Origin: Lysinibacillus sphaericus
GTDB taxonomy: Bacteria; Bacillota; Bacilli; Bacillales_A; Planococcaceae
Length of the DNA: 64,000 bases
Assembly (NCBI RefSeq): GCF_006864135.1
Contig: NZ_SADV01000023.1
Span: 1-64,000, forward strand
Direction of reading: 5' to 3'
The position numbers and the translations under genes were made by a program. Below, one piece after another: positions 43,407-52,661 of the stretch; the first letter of the stretch is position 1, and each line of letters starts with the position of its first letter. The notes beneath the pieces were generated by a model, which was given only the letters and a program-made list of their open reading frames with translations, ran no database searches and was not told the origin of the DNA.

Positions 43407-44438
43407 ATGGCAACAGATCGAGAAAAAACAAAAAAACTGCGCCAGGATGTAGCACCATTTGCGAAGTCTGATACAGCTAAAAGTATTTTTCAAATGGTAA
43501 ATACAATTGTGCCTTTAATCGCTCTATGGGTAGCGGGCTATATGTTAATGGATATTTCACCATGGCTAACTGTTGGATTAAGTGTAATTTCTGCTGGCTT
43601 TGTCGTACGAACATTTATTATTTTCCATGATTGTACACACGGTTCATTTTTCAAAAGTAAAAAAGCAAACGACTGGGTTGGTTTTGTATCTGGGGTGTTA
43701 ACATCATTCCCATATGAAAAATGGAAGCGTGAACATACAATTCACCACGCAACTAGCTCGAACTTAGACAAGCGTGGTATCGGTGATATAGATATGATGA
43801 CAGTGGAAGAGTTTTTACAAGCATCTAAAGGACAACGTTTATGGTATCGTTTTTACCGCAATCCATTCGTTATGTTCGGCTTAGGTCCACTATTTATGGT
43901 GTTAATATTAAATCGCTTTAATCGTAAAGACGCTAAACAGAAGGAACGCTTTAACACACATTTAACAAATGTCGTTATTGTTGGAATTTGTATAACACTA
44001 ATTTACTTTATGGGCTGGCAAGCATTTTTATTAGTACAGGGTATAACACTATTTGTAGCTGGTTCTCTTGGTATTTGGTTATTCTATATCCAGCATACGT
44101 ACGAGGATTCTTATTTTGAGCATGATAAAGAATGGGATTATGTAAAGGCTGCTGTCGAAGGTAGCTCGTATTATAAATTACCAAAGCTATTACAATGGGT
44201 TACAGGAAATATTGGCTTCCACCATGTACATCATTTAGCCCCTCGTGTTCCAAACTATAACCTTGAAAAAGCGCATAATGAAACACCGCCATTACACACG
44301 GCGACAACAATAACATTGCGTACAAGTTTAGAATCATTACGCTATAAACTATACGATGAAGACCAAGGTAAGTTTATAAGCTTTAAAGAAGTTAATGAAA
44401 TAATTAAACGAAAAGCAAGGGGCAGTATTGCTGCTTAG
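43407..44438 (+). CDS. des: Membrane fatty acid desaturase (Des, acyl-lipid desaturase)
   Basis: A 343-residue polytopic membrane di-iron desaturase. It has the three histidine boxes: HDCTHGS (box 1), HTIHH (box 2) and HHVHH (box 3). Des introduces a double bond into phospholipid acyl chains to keep membranes fluid after cold shock. GAGGGAG lies before the ATG at 43407; the frame is open upstream to 43308 through the operator, which rules that start out. desK and desR follow, though a terminator and a repeat fragment separate them. Confidence 0.94.
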   Translation: MATDREKTKKLRQDVAPFAKSDTAKSIFQMVNTIVPLIALWVAGYMLMDISPWLTVGLSVISAGFVVRTFIIFHDCTHGSFFKSKKANDWVGFVSGVLTSFPYEKWKREHTIHHATSSNLDKRGIGDIDMMTVEEFLQASKGQRLWYRFYRNPFVMFGLGPLFMVLILNRFNRKDAKQKERFNTHLTNVVIVGICITLIYFMGWQAFLLVQGITLFVAGSLGIWLFYIQHTYEDSYFEHDKEWDYVKAAVEGSSYYKLPKLLQWVTGNIGFHHVHHLAPRVPNYNLEKAHNETPPLHTATTITLRTSLESLRYKLYDEDQGKFISFKEVNEIIKRKARGSIAA

Positions 44439-44448
44439 TAGAATTTTT

Positions 44449-44480
44449 TCAGCCATCTCTTCTAAGGGATGGCTGTTTTA
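44449..44480 (+). terminator. Terminator after des
   Basis: CAGCCATC and GATGGCTG (with inner CTT/AGG pairing) form the stem, followed by TTTTA. It separates des from desK. Confidence 0.75.
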
Positions 44481-44523
44481 CGTAAATGAGTTGTCTATTG
44501 CAGATGAAGCAATTACTGTGCTC

Positions 44524-44600
44524 ATCACCAATACATTTTTAAGACATAGCTTGTATATAAGTTGATTGGGGTGGAGGCTGGACGACTCCTTTGGTATCTG
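44524..44600 (+). repeat. Family B repeat, left-end fragment
   Basis: ATCACCAATACATTTT, then AAGTTGATTGGGGTGGAGGC and GGACGACTCC. The right half is missing. It lies between des and desK; nothing else is recognisable in 44480-44690. A TATAAT at about 44703-44708 is a likely -10 box for desK. Confidence 0.75.
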
Positions 44601-44740
44601 CGATTACACTACGTTATGCAAATGAGCCCATTACTACGGAGAATGTTATTATGTGGATAATGCATTAATAACCATGTACAGGCATAAAATTAATTTTCTT
44701 GTTATAATAAGGGAAAAGTAGGAAAGAGCGTGAGATTATA

Positions 44741-45886
44741 ATGAGGAAATGGCCCAGTATTATTCCGAATAGTCCAATGCTCAGTGTATATTTATGGATT
44801 ATTTTCTGTTTCCTACCGTTTTTCTTCATTTTTAGGAAATCATCTTATATAGAAATATCAGTAGGTATTACATTTTTAATGCTATATTTTATTTTCTATC
44901 GGTTTTCCATGAATTCGAAAAACGGTCTTGTTTATATGTGGATTAGCTTTGAAATGGTCATTAATATCGTTATGACCATATTATATGGCTATGTGTATTT
45001 ATCGATTTTCACAGCATTCTTCATTGGAAATATTCGTAAACCTGTTGGCTTCTATATTATGTATGGACTACATATTGGCTTTACGGTTATCTCTACAGGT
45101 GTTGGCTTTTTCGTTGAGCTACACTTATTTTTATCACAACTACCATTTGTTGTTTTAACGATTCTAGCGGTTGTGCTACTTCCACTAACGATTTATGCAA
45201 AAAATAAACGCGAAAATTTAGAGGGACAGCTTGAGACTGCTAATGAACGAATAGCTGAGTTAATTGTTTTTGAGGAACGCCAACGTATTGCACGGGATTT
45301 ACATGATACGCTCGGCCAAAAGTTATCGATGATAGGCTTAAAAAGTGACTTAGCTTCAAGGTTAATTGAACGTGATCCACAGCAAGCTTTAGTAGAGATT
45401 AAGGATATTCGTCAAACGGCAAGTATCGCATTAAAAGAGGTACGTGAATTAGTATCGGATATGCGAACAGCTAGGTTTGAGGATGAGCTTATGCGTATTT
45501 CTCAAATATTAAAAGCTGCTGAAATGGAGTTTGTATTTGAAGGTGATAAGGATAATTTACAAGTTCAACCACTTGTGGAAAATGTATTATCCATGTGCTT
45601 AAAAGAGGCAGTGACTAATGTCGTTAAGCATAGTGGTGCTACAAAATGTGAAATTGCCTTCCATCAAAATTTTAAGGAAGTATATTTAGTTGTTCGTGAT
45701 AACGGGCAAGGAATCACTAAAAAGCAAGCTTGGAAAACGGGTAACGGTTTAAAGGGAATGCGAGAACGGTTAGAGTTTATAAACGGTTCTTTTAAAATCG
45801 AAAGTGAAGAAGGCACTACATTAACAGTGTCGATTCCAGTGGCGATTACGCATCAGAAGGTCAAAGAAAATCTGAAGAACATATAG
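44741..45886 (+). CDS. desK: Membrane thermosensor histidine kinase DesK
   Basis: A 381-residue kinase with four to five N-terminal membrane helices (to about residue 155), a coiled linker and a HisKA_3 core. The phosphorylated His is residue 188 (RQRIARDLHDTLGQKL), the same number as in B. subtilis DesK, and the ATP domain has NVVKHSGA and DNGQGI and GNGLKGMRERL. Cold or membrane thickening switches it to kinase mode, activating DesR. desR follows after 16 bases. Confidence 0.93.
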   Translation: MRKWPSIIPNSPMLSVYLWIIFCFLPFFFIFRKSSYIEISVGITFLMLYFIFYRFSMNSKNGLVYMWISFEMVINIVMTILYGYVYLSIFTAFFIGNIRKPVGFYIMYGLHIGFTVISTGVGFFVELHLFLSQLPFVVLTILAVVLLPLTIYAKNKRENLEGQLETANERIAELIVFEERQRIARDLHDTLGQKLSMIGLKSDLASRLIERDPQQALVEIKDIRQTASIALKEVRELVSDMRTARFEDELMRISQILKAAEMEFVFEGDKDNLQVQPLVENVLSMCLKEAVTNVVKHSGATKCEIAFHQNFKEVYLVVRDNGQGITKKQAWKTGNGLKGMRERLEFINGSFKIESEEGTTLTVSIPVAITHQKVKENLKNI

Positions 45887-45902
45887 AAAAGAGGATTGCG
45901 AC

Positions 45903-46514
45903 ATGATACGAATTGTAATTGCTGAAGATCAGGGTATGCTATTAGGCGCACTACGTTCATTACTTAGTATGGAGGATGATATGGAGGTCGTTGGATTAGC
46001 AAAAAATGGTGAAGAAGCACTGGCGCTTGTTAAAGAGCATCAGCCTGATATTTGTATTATGGATATTGAAATGCCAGTGAAAACGGGATTGGATGCTGCA
46101 GAGGAACTGCATAGCACAGGTTCTGATTGTAAAGTGATTATATTAACGACATTTGCAAGGCCAGGTTATTTTGAACGTGCAAGGAAATCCAGCGTTCGTG
46201 GCTATTTACTAAAGGATAGTCCGATAGAAGAATTGGTCAGTGCCATTCGTACAATTATGGACGGCAAAAGAATATATGCGCCAGAACTCGTTGATTTTGT
46301 CTATGAGGATGATAGTGAAAATCCTTTAACTGACCGAGAGAGCCAAGTACTGACACTTGTTGCAGAGGGAAAGACGACAAAAGAAATTGCTGCAGAATTA
46401 TTTTTATCGGCAGGGACTGTCCGTAACTACATTTCCACTATTTTAGAAAAATTAAATGTTGGGAATCGTATAGAAGCTATTGCCCGTTTTAAGGAAAAAG
46501 GGTGGAATAAGTAA
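45903..46514 (+). CDS. desR: Response regulator DesR
   Basis: A 203-residue NarL-type regulator. The receiver domain has EDQ acidic pair near the start, the phospho-acceptor Asp at residue 54 (DICIMDIEMP, same number as B. subtilis DesR) and LLKDSP. The C-terminal LuxR helix-turn-helix reads LTDRESQVLTLVAEGKTTKEIA (quoted in part). AGAGGA precedes the ATG. It should activate des through the inverted repeat at 43295. Confidence 0.94.
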   Translation: MIRIVIAEDQGMLLGALRSLLSMEDDMEVVGLAKNGEEALALVKEHQPDICIMDIEMPVKTGLDAAEELHSTGSDCKVIILTTFARPGYFERARKSSVRGYLLKDSPIEELVSAIRTIMDGKRIYAPELVDFVYEDDSENPLTDRESQVLTLVAEGKTTKEIAAELFLSAGTVRNYISTILEKLNVGNRIEAIARFKEKGWNK

Positions 46515-46550
46515 GAATACACTTAGACCTAAGATAAAATTAAAAAAATA

Positions 46551-46592
46551 GACAAAAGGCATTGAATAAATTTAAATTCAGTGCCTTTTGTC
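46551..46592 (+). terminator. Hairpin after desR
   Basis: GACAAAAGGCA and TGCCTTTTGTC pair perfectly and the inner part CATTGAAT/ATTCAGTG extends the stem to nearly 20 bp. It is followed by ATTATAAAA rather than a T run. Confidence 0.7.
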
Positions 46593-46679
46593 ATTATAAA
46601 AGAATAATCAGTATTGTATATTTTGACTACTAATGATAATATTTAGTAAATGTAAAACGTTTTAATGGGAAGGATGGAA

Positions 46680-47228
46680 ATGATTATGGGAAAAATTACG
46701 AAATTTACTTCAATAGCTTTTTTAGCAACAACATTTGTCGTGACAAGCGCAAATCCTTCAGCCGTTTTTGCTGCAAGCAACGATATAGTAGAGACAGAGT
46801 CATCTATTCCATTAGAAAATAGTATGGATACAGCGGTTCAGGCAGCATTAGTTGGACCTGAAATCAAAAAACTAGATGTACTAGGTCATGAATTTAATAT
46901 AAAACCTGTTTCTACTACGCAAAAGGATCATCTAACAGTTGTAAATGGGCAAATCTCCCATCACTTAAGCTGGCGTCCAGATGATCAGTTATACTACCGC
47001 ATTGAAAAAGAAAATGGAGAAGTAAAACAAGTGGAGATCAAAATTGATCGAGGCGGATGGACAAGTTTATCTGCTCCATTTATCGCTACATTAGCGCAAA
47101 AAAATGATATTCCGATTACGCTAGAAATGATCCAAGAGCTTGGGCAAAAATTAGGTAGTCTTATTGATGGTAAATGGGAGTACGCAGCAGAAGCCATTGT
47201 TTCAACCATTGCTTTACATGTTGAATAA
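46680..47228 (+). CDS. Secreted protein of unknown function
   Basis: A protein of about 180 residues with a clear signal peptide (KITKFTSIAFLATTFVVTSANPSAVFA-AS). The mature part has no cysteines, two GW/SW-rich short strands and a C-terminal helical half. I do not recognise a family. The ATG at 46680 is five bases after AAGGATGG; ATGs at 46665, 46674 and 46686 are in frame, and 46686 would also give a normal signal peptide. It is monocistronic, ending at a terminator. Confidence 0.75.
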   Translation: MIMGKITKFTSIAFLATTFVVTSANPSAVFAASNDIVETESSIPLENSMDTAVQAALVGPEIKKLDVLGHEFNIKPVSTTQKDHLTVVNGQISHHLSWRPDDQLYYRIEKENGEVKQVEIKIDRGGWTSLSAPFIATLAQKNDIPITLEMIQELGQKLGSLIDGKWEYAAEAIVSTIALHVE

Positions 47229-47237
47229 ATAAAACTT

Positions 47238-47272
47238 TAATCAGTGGGGCTTTTCATTACCCTCACTGATTA
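47238..47272 (+). terminator. Terminator after the secreted-protein gene
   Basis: TAATCAGTGGGG pairs with CCCTCACTGATTA (one bulge), followed by TTTTTATT. Confidence 0.8.
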
Positions 47273-47410
47273 TTTTTATTACACGTTTTTAATCTAATAA
47301 ATGGAATTACTCTTACGGGAACAACAGATAAACTGACAATCTGAAATAAGCAGTGAGTGAGGGAAGCGGTTAAGTGTTGGCCTGTGGAAAGTACGTTCTT
47401 GAAAGACTAA

Positions 47411-47442
47411 AGCCAGAAGCTTATTCAATTAAGCTTCTGGCT
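47411..47442. terminator. Bidirectional hairpin downstream of proline dehydrogenase
   Basis: AGCCAGAAGCTTA and TAAGCTTCTGGCT pair perfectly (13 bp) around TTCAAT. It lies 16 bases past the minus-strand stop and would end that transcript. Confidence 0.8.
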
Positions 47443-47457
47443 TCTTTATGTGGGATC

Positions 47458-48432
47458 TTATTTTTTACGTTTTGTTAAACGTCCAAGAACGAATGCACCT
47501 GCTGCTACAGCAAGGACTGTATTCGTTTTTTTCGTAAATACTTGTTTAGTAACAAGATTAAGATTTTGAGGACGCTCCGCTAAACGGCGCATAAAGTAGC
47601 CGTACCAATCTTCGCCGAATGGTACATATACACAGAAGTTATAGCCTTCTTTAGCAAGCTCTTTTTGCATATCTGTACGGAAGCCGTAAAGCATTTGGAA
47701 TTCGAATTTATCAAGTGGAATATTATTGTCAGCTACAAAACGTTTTACGTGTGCAATAACATTATGGTCATGTGTTGCGATAGACGTAAATTTACCGTGT
47801 AGTAAATGATATTCGATTAACTCGATGAAATTTAAATCAATATCTAATTTATCTTGGAAAGCAACTTCTGCAGGCTCTTTATAAGCACCTTTTACGATAC
47901 GAAGGCGATAGTCATTGAATTTTTCGATATCGTCCTTAGCGCGGTAAAAGTAAGATTGGATAACAGTACCTACATTATTAAACGTTTTGGATAGCTCTTC
48001 GACCATATCAAAGGATGTTTGTAAACGACCGTAGTCTTCCATGTCAAAGTTAACGAATATATCATATGCTGCTGCTTTTTCTACAATTTCATATAAATTA
48101 TCGTAGCAAAAATCAACATCAATATCTAAACCTAATTGAGACGGCTTTAACGAAATATGTGCATCAACGCTGTTTTCATTAATAGCCTCAATAACAGCAA
48201 GGATTTGTTCTTTAGCTTTTGTTGCTTCTTCTTCAGTTGAAACAAATTCCCCTAAATTATCTACTGTGCAAGAGATTTTATGTGCGTTAAGCTCTTTGAT
48301 GCTCGCAATCGTTTCTTCAATATTTGTACCAGCTACTACACTTTGTGCTCCTAATTTTAGTCCGTATTTTTTTGCAGCACTATTTAATAGTTGGTTTTCA
48401 GATAAATGGATGAAAAAATCGCGTAATAACAT
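47458..48432 (-). CDS. putB: Proline dehydrogenase (PutB/FadM type)
   Basis: A 324-residue FAD enzyme that oxidises proline to pyrroline-5-carboxylate. LRDFFIHLS at the start, the barrel segments HISLKPSQLGLDID, FVNFDMEDYGR, LRIVKGAYKEP, IATHDHNVI, FEFQMLYGFR and the FGEDWYGYFMRRLAERPQN end are the monofunctional PRODH signature. GTGAGGAGA is seven bases before the ATG at 48432, which matches the start of Bacillus homologues; ATG at 48438 is too close to the site. The partner P5C dehydrogenase is not in the window. Confidence 0.94.
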   Translation of the reverse strand: MLLRDFFIHLSENQLLNSAAKKYGLKLGAQSVVAGTNIEETIASIKELNAHKISCTVDNLGEFVSTEEEATKAKEQILAVIEAINENSVDAHISLKPSQLGLDIDVDFCYDNLYEIVEKAAAYDIFVNFDMEDYGRLQTSFDMVEELSKTFNNVGTVIQSYFYRAKDDIEKFNDYRLRIVKGAYKEPAEVAFQDKLDIDLNFIELIEYHLLHGKFTSIATHDHNVIAHVKRFVADNNIPLDKFEFQMLYGFRTDMQKELAKEGYNFCVYVPFGEDWYGYFMRRLAERPQNLNLVTKQVFTKKTNTVLAVAAGAFVLGRLTKRKK

Positions 48433-48512
48433 GGTCATTCTCCTCACTGCATTTCTTTTTTTTCTATATTATAGCACAATTTAGAAAATAAATATTGTTT
48501 TTACTATAACAA

Positions 48513-49265
48513 TTATTTCACTTCAAGTAGTTGCATGCGCTCATTAAAAAGTGCAGGATAGCTTAAAAAACCTATCATTATGCTCGATAATGTCGCTGCT
48601 GTTAGTAGGGCGAAAATGATTAATAGTTGGAATTGCACCGCTTGAATAGGGTCTGCTCCGCCAATTATTTGGCCACTCATCATACCTGGTAATTGAACTA
48701 GACCAATTGTTTTTTGGCTTTCAATTGTAGGAATCATACTGGCTTTTATCGCATTCATTAGCTGTTGATGAATTGCCTGTTTTGGTGTGCCGCCTAACGA
48801 CAAAATTAACTCGATTTCGTTCTGATGACTTGCAATTTCCGATGTAAAACGATTTAAAAATAGAACCGATAATACCATTGAATTACCAATCATCATGCCG
48901 CTAATTGGAATAATATACTGCGCTGTTGCAGGTACAATATCAAAACCTAGCAATACTCCTTGCGTAACAAATTCTACTACAATAAGAGTTAGTGCTATTT
49001 TCCATGTAATACCTGTAATACCTTTCCCTTTTTTACGAGCATTTAATGTTGCTACTATAACCATTAAAGTAACCATAAGGAAAATATAAATATAGCTTTG
49101 AGCATCAAAGACAAATTTTAAAATGTAACCTACGGCAAGTAGTTGAACAATAGAACGAATAGTAGCTATGAGTGTATCCTTTTCAAGTCCTAGCTTTAAG
49201 GTTTTTGACAGTAGAAGAGGAATTAAAACAAAAATTAACGTTAAGGAAAGCGAAGTATACGTCAT
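48513..49265 (-). CDS. fetB: Iron export ABC transporter permease FetB (UPF0014)
   Basis: A 250-residue membrane protein with about seven spans. LIPLLLSKTLKLGLEKD, MMIGNSMVLSVLFLNRF and GLVQLPGMMSGQIIGGADP are the UPF0014/FetB signatures. FetAB exports iron or lowers oxidative stress in E. coli (YbbLM). It overlaps fetA by four bases (ATGA), so the two are translationally coupled. Confidence 0.9.
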   Translation of the reverse strand: MTYTSLSLTLIFVLIPLLLSKTLKLGLEKDTLIATIRSIVQLLAVGYILKFVFDAQSYIYIFLMVTLMVIVATLNARKKGKGITGITWKIALTLIVVEFVTQGVLLGFDIVPATAQYIIPISGMMIGNSMVLSVLFLNRFTSEIASHQNEIELILSLGGTPKQAIHQQLMNAIKASMIPTIESQKTIGLVQLPGMMSGQIIGGADPIQAVQFQLLIIFALLTAATLSSIMIGFLSYPALFNERMQLLEVK

Positions 49266-49993
49266 ACATTCACCCCCTGTACAAATTCAGCGACACGTGG
49301 ATTTTTAGGTGCGTTAAGTAAGGAACTTTTTCCTGTTTCAATTAGTTCTCCGTCCATCATGACCCAAGTATAGTGTCCGATTGTCAGCGCTTGCTGTAAA
49401 TTATGCGTGATCCAAATGATTGTGACATTAAACTTTTTATGGATTGTAGCAATAAGTGTCTCAATTTCTTGCACGGATTGACGGTCTAGTGCAGATGTGA
49501 TTTCATCTAGCAATAAAATGGAGGACTGATTAATAAGTGTTCTTGCAATAGAGACTTTTTGTCGTTGTCCACCTGATAATTTATTTGTAGGGCGTTGTAA
49601 AAAGCTTTGATCGAGTCCAACGTCGCGTAAATATTGGATAGCTTCTTGCTCTGTAAGCTGTTCTCCTTGTAACGAACGAGGGAGTGCAAGATTGTCAAAT
49701 ACGGTTCCTTCTATCATTGGGGCTGTTTGAAGAGCCATACTCACATACCTTCTTAAAGCAGTTGGCTCGTAAGTAGAAATGTTTTGATTATCAATTAATA
49801 TTTGACCATCTGTAGGAGATGATAGTCCATTGCACAATTTAAGTAGGGTTGTTTTGCCAGCACCTGAAGGGCCGACTAATGTAGTGATTTTTCCTTTTGG
49901 GAATGAACCAGTAATCGATTTTATTATCATCTTGTCATTCGATGAAAAGGTGACCTGTTGAAAGTGAATGGCAGGCTCATATGAAGTATTCAT
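49262..49993 (-). CDS. fetA: Iron export ABC transporter ATPase FetA
   Basis: A 243-residue ABC ATPase with GPSGAGKTTLLKL (Walker A), LSGGQRQKVSIAR (signature), ILLLDEITSALD (Walker B; Ile-Thr replaces the common Pro-Thr) and WITHN (H-loop). Directly followed by fetB with a four-base overlap. AAAGGAG lies ten bases before the ATG. Confidence 0.9.
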   Translation of the reverse strand: MNTSYEPAIHFQQVTFSSNDKMIIKSITGSFPKGKITTLVGPSGAGKTTLLKLCNGLSSPTDGQILIDNQNISTYEPTALRRYVSMALQTAPMIEGTVFDNLALPRSLQGEQLTEQEAIQYLRDVGLDQSFLQRPTNKLSGGQRQKVSIARTLINQSSILLLDEITSALDRQSVQEIETLIATIHKKFNVTIIWITHNLQQALTIGHYTWVMMDGELIETGKSSLLNAPKNPRVAEFVQGVNV

Positions 49994-50103
49994 AAAGTTA
50001 AAACTCCTTTATACTAATAGGTAAAATAACTGTAGCATGAAACAAAGGGATTCTAAAGTTATTTACAGGCAGTGGATAATAATTAAGTTAAGGGGGTTAG
50101 AGA

Positions 50104-50604
50104 ATGGATGTATTATATGTAGATACATTAACATATGCACAAGGTAATATGTATATCGTTGCTTCAGATGAAGGTCTTGTATATATAGGAACTCCGAATG
50201 CACCATTTGAAGAGGTAGAAGTTTGGGCAAAAAAACCATTTAAAGGCTATCGCTTTGAGGAGAAAAAAGAAAAGTTACAGCCATACGCTAAGCAATTAAC
50301 GGCTTATTTTAATAAAGAGCTCATTGAATTTGATGTACCAGTACATGTCAAGGGGACACCATTTCAACTAGCAGTTTGGGATGCTTTGAAGGAGCTACCA
50401 TATGGTACAACGACAACGTACTCAGATATTGCATACCGTATCGGAAATCCGAAAGCAGTAAGAGCTGTAGGCAGTGCAATTGGTGCCAACCCGATATTAG
50501 CAATTATTCCTTGTCATCGTGTAATTGGAAAAGATGGCAAGCTAACAGGTTTTCGTAGTGGACTAGCTTTGAAAGAATTTTTATTGGAGCTAGAGAGAGC
50601 ATAA
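50104..50604 (+). CDS. ogt: Methylated-DNA-protein cysteine methyltransferase
   Basis: A 166-residue suicide DNA repair protein. The active site IPCHRVIG has the acceptor Cys at residue 137, with GTTTTYSDIAYRIGNPKAVRAVG as the helix-turn-helix DNA-binding part. It removes alkyl groups from O6-guanine. AAGGGGG precedes the ATG. It is monocistronic with a strong terminator. Confidence 0.94.
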   Translation: MDVLYVDTLTYAQGNMYIVASDEGLVYIGTPNAPFEEVEVWAKKPFKGYRFEEKKEKLQPYAKQLTAYFNKELIEFDVPVHVKGTPFQLAVWDALKELPYGTTTTYSDIAYRIGNPKAVRAVGSAIGANPILAIIPCHRVIGKDGKLTGFRSGLALKEFLLELERA

Positions 50605-50669
50605 AACAAGAATCTGCATAATCTTTTGGGAAACAGTTTGCCGAAGAGATTGCAGATTCTTGTTTTTTT
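50604..50669 (+). terminator. Terminator after the MGMT gene
   Basis: AACAAGAATCTGCA and TGCAGATTCTTGTT pair perfectly over 14 bp around a longer loop, followed by TTTTT. Confidence 0.9.
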
Positions 50670-50698
50670 GTATTTAAGAAGATGAAGTTCATTAAATA

Positions 50699-51994
50699 CT
50701 ATACATGTTCTTCTTTGACATTGTTATTTGCTTTACCGAAATGAGTTAAACGATGAGCAAATGTTTCTCCCCGCACTGCAGAGCCTTTGAAAATATCCTG
50801 AAACTCATAAGCAGGAGCACCGTGTTCAATGACATCTAGGCCAGTGACTTCTTCTTCGGCAGAAACTCGTAATGGCACAAATGCTTTTATAATAAGTAAA
50901 CCAGCTGCTATTGAAACGCTAACCCAAGCGAGGGTAGCAAAAATCCCAATGGCTTGCACTCCTAATTGGCTGAAACCTCCTCCATAAAATAATCCTTGAC
51001 CACCAATATCAAACAAGCCAACTGCTAGAGTACCCCAAATACCACAAATACCATGGACAGCGATTGCACCAACAGGATCATCGACTTTTAACTTCCATTC
51101 AATGAAGCGAACGCTCTCGACTAATAATGGAGCAGCAATTAATCCGATAATGAGTGAACCAAAAATACTAACATTAGCTGCACCAGCGGTAATACTCACA
51201 AGTCCTGCTAAAGCACCGTTTAATGTGAGTGAGCCATCGATATGACCATATCGAAATTTCGTATAAAGGGCAGTAACCACAACTCCAGCAGCAGCAGCGA
51301 AAAATGTATTTGCTATTACGCTCGGAACAAGTTTAGGATCAGCAGCTAATGTGGAGGCACCATTGAAGCCAAACCAGCCAAACCAAAGTAAAAATACGCC
51401 TAAAGCTCCTAATGGAATACTATGTCCTGTAATAATGTTAACACGACCATTTTCATATTTACCGAGACGTGGACCGACCATTACCGCAGCTACAAATGCC
51501 GCCACTGCACCTGTTAAATGTACAACGGTAGATCCAGCGAAGTCGATAAAACCGAGATTTGTTAACCATCCATGACCACTCCAAACCCAGTGACCAACAA
51601 CAGGATAAACAACTGACGACATGAGAATAATGACACCAATATAAGCAAAAATATTAGTACGCTCTGCTACTGCTCCAGATAAAATCGTTGCTCCCGTTGC
51701 TGCAAACATCGTTTGGAAAATAAAGAAGGAAAGATCATCTACACCATTTAAGGCAAAGCCACTTGTACCGAAGATACCACCAACTGAATCACCAAACATA
51801 ATAGCGTAACCACAGAGAAAATAGACAATGCCACCAAGTGATATCGTTAGGAAGTTTTTCATAATAATATTGACTGCGTTTTTTGAGCGTGTAAAGCCCG
51901 CTTCAACCATCGCAAATCCTGCATGCATAAAGAATACTAAAATTGTACCAAGCATCATCCAAACTAAATTTATAGATAATGTTATTTCTTCCAT
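50699..51994 (-). CDS. amt: Ammonium transporter Amt
   Basis: A 431-residue membrane channel with eleven predicted spans. AGFAMVEAGFTRSKNAVNIIMKN, DFAGSTVVHLTGAVAAF (phosphate/His region), GNSM-free but HGICGIWGTLAVGLF with the conserved pore His residues, and LRVSAEEEVTGLDVIEHGAPAY are the Amt/NrgA signatures. It takes up ammonium under nitrogen limitation. It is the second gene after glnK, 13 bases apart; the tail HRLTHFGKANNNVKEEHV is the PII-contacting C-terminus. Confidence 0.94.
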   Translation of the reverse strand: MEEITLSINLVWMMLGTILVFFMHAGFAMVEAGFTRSKNAVNIIMKNFLTISLGGIVYFLCGYAIMFGDSVGGIFGTSGFALNGVDDLSFFIFQTMFAATGATILSGAVAERTNIFAYIGVIILMSSVVYPVVGHWVWSGHGWLTNLGFIDFAGSTVVHLTGAVAAFVAAVMVGPRLGKYENGRVNIITGHSIPLGALGVFLLWFGWFGFNGASTLAADPKLVPSVIANTFFAAAAGVVVTALYTKFRYGHIDGSLTLNGALAGLVSITAGAANVSIFGSLIIGLIAAPLLVESVRFIEWKLKVDDPVGAIAVHGICGIWGTLAVGLFDIGGQGLFYGGGFSQLGVQAIGIFATLAWVSVSIAAGLLIIKAFVPLRVSAEEEVTGLDVIEHGAPAYEFQDIFKGSAVRGETFAHRLTHFGKANNNVKEEHV

Positions 51995-52007
51995 ATATAT
52001 CGCCCCC

Positions 52008-52352
52008 TTATTCTACTGCAATTGATCCGACTTCTTTTGTACGGATACGAATTGCTTGTTCTATTGGATAAATGAAGATTTTACCATCCCCGACCTTACC
52101 GGTTGCTGCCTTACGTAATAAAACTTCAACAATGGGATCTACTTTTTCATCATCAACAATCATTTCTAATTTCAACTTTGGCAAAAATTCAATTTCGTAA
52201 GTATTTCCACGAAATAATCCTGTGCGCCCTAATTGACGACCGCAGCCAGCAATTTCTGAAACACTGAGCCCTGCAATTCCTTCCTGTGCAAGTTCGTCCC
52301 TGACCGCTCCGAAAACTTCAGGACGGATGATTGCTTCTATTTTTTTCATCAA
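52008..52352 (-). CDS. glnK: PII signal protein GlnK
   Basis: A 114-residue PII protein. MKKIEAIIRPEVFGAVRDEL, the T loop with FRGNTYEIEFLPKLK and RKAATGKVGDGKIF (ATP-binding B loop) are typical. Counting from the second Met, the T-loop Tyr46 is Phe and Tyr51 is kept. GlnK plugs Amt when nitrogen is ample. GGAGCTGAT precedes the start. The gene order glnK-amt is the reverse of nrgAB in B. subtilis. A perfect TnrA/GlnR box lies 77 bases upstream. Confidence 0.93.
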   Translation of the reverse strand: MMKKIEAIIRPEVFGAVRDELAQEGIAGLSVSEIAGCGRQLGRTGLFRGNTYEIEFLPKLKLEMIVDDEKVDPIVEVLLRKAATGKVGDGKIFIYPIEQAIRIRTKEVGSIAVE

Positions 52353-52428
52353 TATCAGCTCCTTGAATAAATTTAATTTACATGTTAAGACGCTATGAAA
52401 AATGGCGCAATAATTATTTGAATATTCA

Positions 52429-52445
52429 TGTTATATTTTGTTACA
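52429..52445. promoter_or_regulatory. TnrA/GlnR box upstream of glnK-amt
   Basis: TGTTATATTTTGTTACA fits the TGTNANAWWWTNTNACA consensus at every fixed position. It lies in the 309-base spacer between the divergent glnK and pncB genes, about 77 bases from the glnK start, where TnrA activates nrgAB in B. subtilis. Confidence 0.88.
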
Positions 52446-52661
52446 TGTATTATTTCTACTTTCGTAATAGTTTGCTGAAAATGTTTTTAAAAGGGGAATG
52501 AAAGCGGTATTAAAAAGTGTGTCTAAAATGTGAACATTTCTAAATTTTCTGATTATTAATGTAAGGAAACCTAACATTATAGTTGGAGGATGTAATACGC
52601 AAGAATTTGGGTATATAGTGTATACTAGGACTAATTATCAAAGCGGAAGAAGGGGTTTCTT

